Positions 59,726-64,000 of a stretch of 64,000 nucleotides of DNA are shown piece by piece. The stretch comes from Chrysophaeum taylorii (lineage: Eukaryota; Sar; Pelagophyceae; Pelagomonadales; Pelagomonadaceae): the NCBI GenBank assembly GCA_029834535.1, contig JAQMWT010000390.1, positions 310,001-374,000 on the forward strand, given 5' to 3'. The translations under genes and the position numbers were made by a program. Each line of letters begins with the position of its first letter. Within the stretch, counting starts at the first letter, position 1. The notes beneath the pieces were generated by a model, which was not told where the DNA came from, did not search any database, and was given only the letters and a program-made list of their open reading frames with translations.

Positions 59726-62700
59726 TCAATCGCCCCAAAGACACGGGTCGCCATCACGTACAAAGTGGGCACCCCCTCCACAGCGCCAACCATTTCCTTC
59801 GCGGTACCACCTATACCCAGCAGGGCACAACCGCATCAGCTTTTTTTGCATTGCGCGTTCGCGCGCGATCGCGGCTTCTCTTTCCTCCTCTTCCAGGCGA
59901 TCGAGTTCGGCCTGAAGATCTTCGTCGTACTTGATCTTGGCCTGGATCGACGCCAAGACTGCAGGTATTTGCGGGCGCAAGCTCTGAATGATCGCGGTGC
60001 GATCTGCACCGGTCTTTTCCTGCACCCACTCCAATATGTCCTCGGAAAGGTCTTTCCCACCGCGAGCGGCGTTCTCCAGAATTTGCCGCAATTTCTTCCG
60101 CGATTCTTGGTCCTCGTCGTACCCGAGTTTGACACACGCTTCTTGGAGGGCCGCACTGATCGGATCGGCACCACCACCACCATCTGGTTGACGCTCGCGT
60201 TTGACCTCCTCCTCGACGTCTGCCGTATTCGTCGTCGTCGAGATGGCGGGGGCCGTCGTGTTGCTCGTCGCCGTCGCAACAGCACCGAAGGAAGAGGGCT
60301 CGGCCAAAGGCGGCGAAAACGACGACGAGGACTTTTCGGTCAGGAGGCTTTCCATAGCGCTCCGACAGATGTCCGCGGTAGCCTGGAACGAGTTGCGCTG
60401 CGCGCATTTTCTAGAAACGCGCTGAGCCCACGTGGTGACATCTCGGCCGCTTGCCCATTGCGGCGCGTCGACAAGAACGCGCGCCAGAGATGGCAACTCG
60501 GACGCTACTCCGGGCGCGACCTCGATTCGCTTATTCTCGAGCAGGATCTCGAGGAGAGCGGTCGCGGCGCGCGCGTCGAACGGCGGGAACTTGAGCGTCT
60601 GCGAGACCCGAGATTTGAGACCGGGATTGACGCTGTCAAGCATGCGTTTGATCTCGTGCTCGTACCCAGCAAAGATGACTACCTGGGGTGGGTTGTTGGT
60701 CGTTCGCGCGTTGTTGTTGTTGTTGTTACTAGAGCTACTCTATTGGTTACCATCTTTCCCTTGAAATCGTCTTCCGTCAGGATCTGGACGATCTCGTCGA
60801 CCGCTTCCTTCATGTATCCAGCTTGATGTCCATTCTCGCAGAGGCGGTACGCTTCATCGATAAATAGGACGCCTGCGAAATAACGTCGTATCGCTGCTGC
60901 TGCCTAGAAAGGAAATGATCTGCGGAACGCACCGCCGCGAGCCTCTTCGAACTTTTGGCGGGTCTTTCCCGCAGCCTGGCCGACGTAGCCTGTCGAGAAA
61001 TCTGAGGCGCTGCACTGATACACTTCCGACGAAGGCAGGATATCCAGCGACTCGAAGAGGCGACCCATTCGCCGCGCGACCTGCGAGAGATATTAGTCGC
61101 ACGCGCGGAATAGTAGTAGGAGTAGTAGTAGTAGTAGCTTGCCGTCGTCTTGCCCGTTCCAGGTGGACCTTGTGGTGCGAGGATCGGATCACCAACGTAG
61201 GAGGAGGAGGAGACATATCATCATCGCCTTACCCGTGAAAGCAAAGACGAGCTCGAGATCATCCAAGGGATCTCGTCCCTGAGACCGTGCCGCTTGGACG
61301 ACGTTGCCTGCGCCGCCAGTTTTTTTTTTTCGCGCTTATTATTATTATTATTATTATTATAATAATATCCAACGACGGACGCAAAAGATCACAACGCTGC
61401 GCGTTGCGATACTCGCGCAGCTTGTCGCGGACGGCGTCGCAGCCGATGAGCCCTTCGAATATAGACTCGGGATTCCGGACGTATTCGGGTTCCTCGTAAA
61501 AGTCTTTCAGTACGAGCTCAGTCTCGAGCGCACGGCGAGAAGGTGGCAAGTCGCGCAAGCGGTCTTCGGCTTTGGCGATCGCGGCCGCGACGAGGTTATT
61601 CACCTGAGCCAGGCTCAGCCCGCCACTAAATCTTCTTTTTGGACGCCGTCGTTTTTTTATTGTTCACCGATCCAGCGTTGCCAAAGTTTGGCTTCATCCT
61701 TTCTTTCGCCAGACATTTGCGTACCGCAGTCCTCGCGACCTCAAAAGAGATTCGCCGGCCGCGAGATTCGACGGCTCGTAGCACGAGCTTTAAGAGAGCC
61801 TCGTCGTCGTAGTCGTCAAATTGGAACGCCTGCCCCGTTTGAAACCGCCGCGCGAGTCCCGGGTTGGCGCGACGCACGAAATCTTCCATCTGGCGCTTGT
61901 ATCCGAGCAACAGCACGCACCTGTCCTCGCCAGGCACACCTTGGACGCGAGCCACGAGAGTGTCAACGACCGCCGACTTGTACGGGCACGGGGTGCTGCC
62001 AACCGACGAGTCGCCCGAAAGAGGGTTGAGGCCGTAGGCTTCGTCGATAACGAGCACGCAGCCCTGGCTTTTCTCGAGGATGGCGTTCGTCCGCTCCTCC
62101 GACTGCCCGAGAGCCGAACCGATAAAGTCGCTCGGGTTTTTGAGAACCACCTCGCCCTTGGATAACAGGCCGAGATCCTTCAGAACGCGTCCGTATATTT
62201 TCGCGCAGCTCGTTTTCCCCGTGCCTGCGTCGTATCATCTCGTGGTCCACTTTACCGACGACGACGACGACGACGCGATATAATAATATATGCACGGGCG
62301 CGCGTTTGATTTATTATTTCGACGCTGGCGGGTGCCAGGATTCCCGAGGAAGATTCGGTTCAGCGTCACCTATATATAACATCAAAAATGGATCGTCCCG
62401 CAATACGAAAGACGCGCGTGCGTTACCTCTTGCAGCTCCATCTCGTTTTCTTCGCGCTCCGCGTTGCTCGCGACCTGATGATGAGGTCGTCGGAATGTTT
62501 TTCGGAAGAGCCACTCTTCAAGAAACAAACGTCTTCCCGAAAAAAAAAAAAAGACTCTGCTCGCAACCATCTCGAGGAGCTGCTTCACGCTTGCCTTGAC
62601 CTTGTCGAGTCCAATCAAATCCCACAGCTCCTTGAGAGCCTCGGACTGTTCAAAGGTCACCGTCCTCGGGCCCAGAAAATCTGAGCGAATCAGTGCGAAC

Positions 62701-64000
62701 TTGTCGGGGGCTCTTCCGTTCTCGTTCTCTCGTACGACTCGCTGGCTCTGGCGCTCGAAAACGAGTTCCAGGTAGTTGCGAACCGCGCGCGCGTTGCCAA
62801 ACCCGGTCGTGGAACGCTGCCGGCCAAGTCGCCGCGCTGCGATGCGGACGTGCTTCGCATCTTCGACTCGGTACCGGGACTTCTCGTCGAGCTGCGCTCG
62901 CATGATACTCGTCAACTCGTCGTCGGTGAAATCCGGAAAATCAAATCGCCTACGGAAACGCGACGGCAGGCCTTCGTTGTGCTCGAGCAACGCCTCGAGC
63001 GGCTTCGCATACCCAGCAAATACGACAACCAGCTTTCCTCGCTTGTCCTCCATCTCCGCGAGCAAGTAATCCAGCACTTGCCGGCCGATTTGATTTGTCT
63101 TGGGCTCGAGTTGATAGGCTTCGTCCACAAACAGCGTCCCCCCTTTATTGCGCGATCGCACGCGGTCGCGTGGTACCATTATTTTTTCGACGTTATTATT
63201 TTTCTTCTTCTCGAGTTTGATGTTGTAGGATCCATCACTGTTCGTAGAATCCACGACGCCGCAGCGGTCCCACTTGCCCTTAACTTTTGTGGCGATTTCG
63301 ACCTTCTCGCCGACGGGCAATGGCGACTGGCCGTCATCCACGAGATTCGCGAGGAGCTTTTTGAGATCCGTCACCCCCCCTTGAGCAAGCTTCGCGCCCG
63401 ACGTCTCCTCGAACGCTGCTGCTGCTGCACCTTTTGGTAGAACGCCCAACTCAGCGAGAACTTGCCCGTACAAGCGCGCCGTCGTCGTCTTGCCCGTTCC
63501 TGTCGCGTGGGGAGCTTACGCGCATAAGGTGTTTTGCCAACATCATCAGCAATAATACCTGGATTACCGGTGAATACGGCGTTGTACTGCTTCGTGCTCG
63601 AGTCCTCGCCGCGCTCCTTATCAAGGTTGACCTGTGGAAAGATCAGTTCAATTGTTGTATCGAACGAAATCGGGGTGGTGACAGTGCATCATCACGCCTA
63701 GCGCGAGGTGAGCATTTGATTTGATTAAGACGCTGAGCTCGACGGTATCCTTGAGCGCGAGCAAGTCTCGCTTTACTGGTTGGATGCCAGTCAATGCCAC
63801 CAACTCGCGGAGCGCGGCACTCTGCCCAGCTCGCCGCCGCATATCCTCCGCCTCCGCTTGAGCACGCGGCCGTGGGTCTGCTTTCTTCGACAAGGAATTG
63901 TCCGCCCATTCCAAGCATCTCCGCGCAATGTTGACAACGCCCGCGGCAGCGTCGGGGACTACTTCTGGACGTAACAGAGGGACGCACGACGCGAGCGCGT
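59726..64000 (-). CDS. Triple CbxX/CfxQ-type AAA+ ATPase, intron-dense, 5' end beyond window
   Basis: Twelve exons were assembled in one frame: 63696->64000, 63559-63631, 62568-63499, 62427-62474, 62336-62369, 61668-62224, 61396-61603, 61233-61307, 61143-61168, 60933-61080, 60751-60872, 59726-60682 (about 1,160 residues). Introns are 57-111 bases; those at 62225-62335 and 61081-61142 have GC-AG ends. There are three AAA+ modules of the CbbX type. Module 1: GNPGTGKTTTARLYGQVL, LFVDEAYQL, VVFAGYAKPLEAL. Module 2: GNPGTGKTSCAKIYGRVL, LVIDEAYGL, LLGYKRQMEDFV, GLARRF. Module 3: FTGPPGTGKTTVARRMG, LFIDEAYRL, VIFAGYEHEIKRML. Module 1 has a Tudor/SH3-like insert between Walker A and B (GEKVEIATKVKGKWDRCGVV, then SDGSYNIKLE). 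After module 3 comes a coiled region and a short Cys/Trp-rich tail. CbbX is a red-type Rubisco activase; multi-module relatives have no assigned role. The first exon boundary (63695/63632) is the least certain. Confidence 0.82.
61143..61168 (-). other. 26-base P-loop microexon
   Basis: This exon encodes essentially only the module-3 Walker A (PPGTGKTT plus two bases of the preceding Gly codon). Its acceptor is ACAAG before GTCCACC; its donor is GC (GCAAGC). Without it the frame and the ATP site of module 3 are lost. Confidence 0.75.

Overview
This is a eukaryotic nuclear window from a protist with a compact, GC-rich genome. The evidence is nuclear: most genes are long uninterrupted frames with GC-rich third positions, but two genes carry short spliceosomal introns of 44 to 111 bases, some with GC-AG ends. 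The gene set includes CDC20, a CBP/p300-type acetyltransferase, peptide:N-glycanase, a polycystin channel, an extended-synaptotagmin-like protein, MERIT40/BABAM1, a CFAP97-type ciliary protein and a Ty1/copia element. A flagellated microalga or related protist (stramenopile or haptophyte grade) fits best. The exact lineage is an inference and I do not claim it.

Layout. 1-3061 (minus) is a secreted, glutamate-rich repeat and coiled-coil protein running off the left edge. 3.1-6.3 kb holds a divergent pair: a sulfotransferase-like secretory protein with a duplicated domain, and a MATE transporter. A tRNA-like gene lies at 7.1 kb and CDC20 at 7.3-8.8 kb. 8.8-10.7 kb has no convincing gene but shows two kinds of direct repeat. 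10.7-16.8 kb is a divergent pair: a coiled-coil protein and a KAT11 acetyltransferase with two bromodomains. An FAH-family hydrolase follows at 17.2-17.9 kb. A Ty1/copia LTR retrotransposon fossil (18.0-23.3 kb) sits between it and a full-size ABCG transporter (23.6-27.4 kb).

27.7-33.0 kb holds MERIT40 and a very acidic repeat protein. 33.4-35.1 kb encodes a secreted protein with a freshly duplicated Cys module. 35.9-39.0 kb holds an orphan gene, a GT29 sialyltransferase-like gene and a signal-peptide-bearing PNGase. 39.2-46.4 kb is a 2,349-residue polycystin-family channel in four exons. 46.5-51.7 kb holds three minus-strand genes: a 4CL-like acyl-CoA ligase, a cytidylyltransferase/CDP-alcohol phosphatidyltransferase fusion, and an orphan with a WW-like tail. 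51.8-59.3 kb holds a ciliary-looking coiled-coil protein, a TM-SMP-C2-PH-C2 tether, a JMJD8-like protein and a CFAP97 protein. The right end (59.7 kb to the edge, minus) is an intron-dense gene with three tandem CbxX/CfxQ AAA+ modules.

Themes. Genes are packed tightly: five divergent pairs have start codons 57 to 397 bases apart, and one convergent pair overlaps at its stop codons. Several products suggest a flagellate cell surface or cilium (polycystin, CFAP97, the coiled-coil protein with a C-terminal CxxC). Others suggest glycan or lipid work (sulfotransferase-like, GT29-like, PNGase, CDP-alcohol transferase fusion, lipid tether). The most unusual items are the AAA+ gene, whose three P-loops are each interrupted by introns and whose first module carries a Tudor-like insert, and the cytidylyltransferase/phosphatidyltransferase fusion. 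Two long genes that are hard to see as simple frames were assembled by hand: the edge-crossing 1-3061 gene and the spliced AAA+ gene. Start codons were checked, and several apparent upstream starts proved to be GTG or TTG and were replaced by the first ATG.
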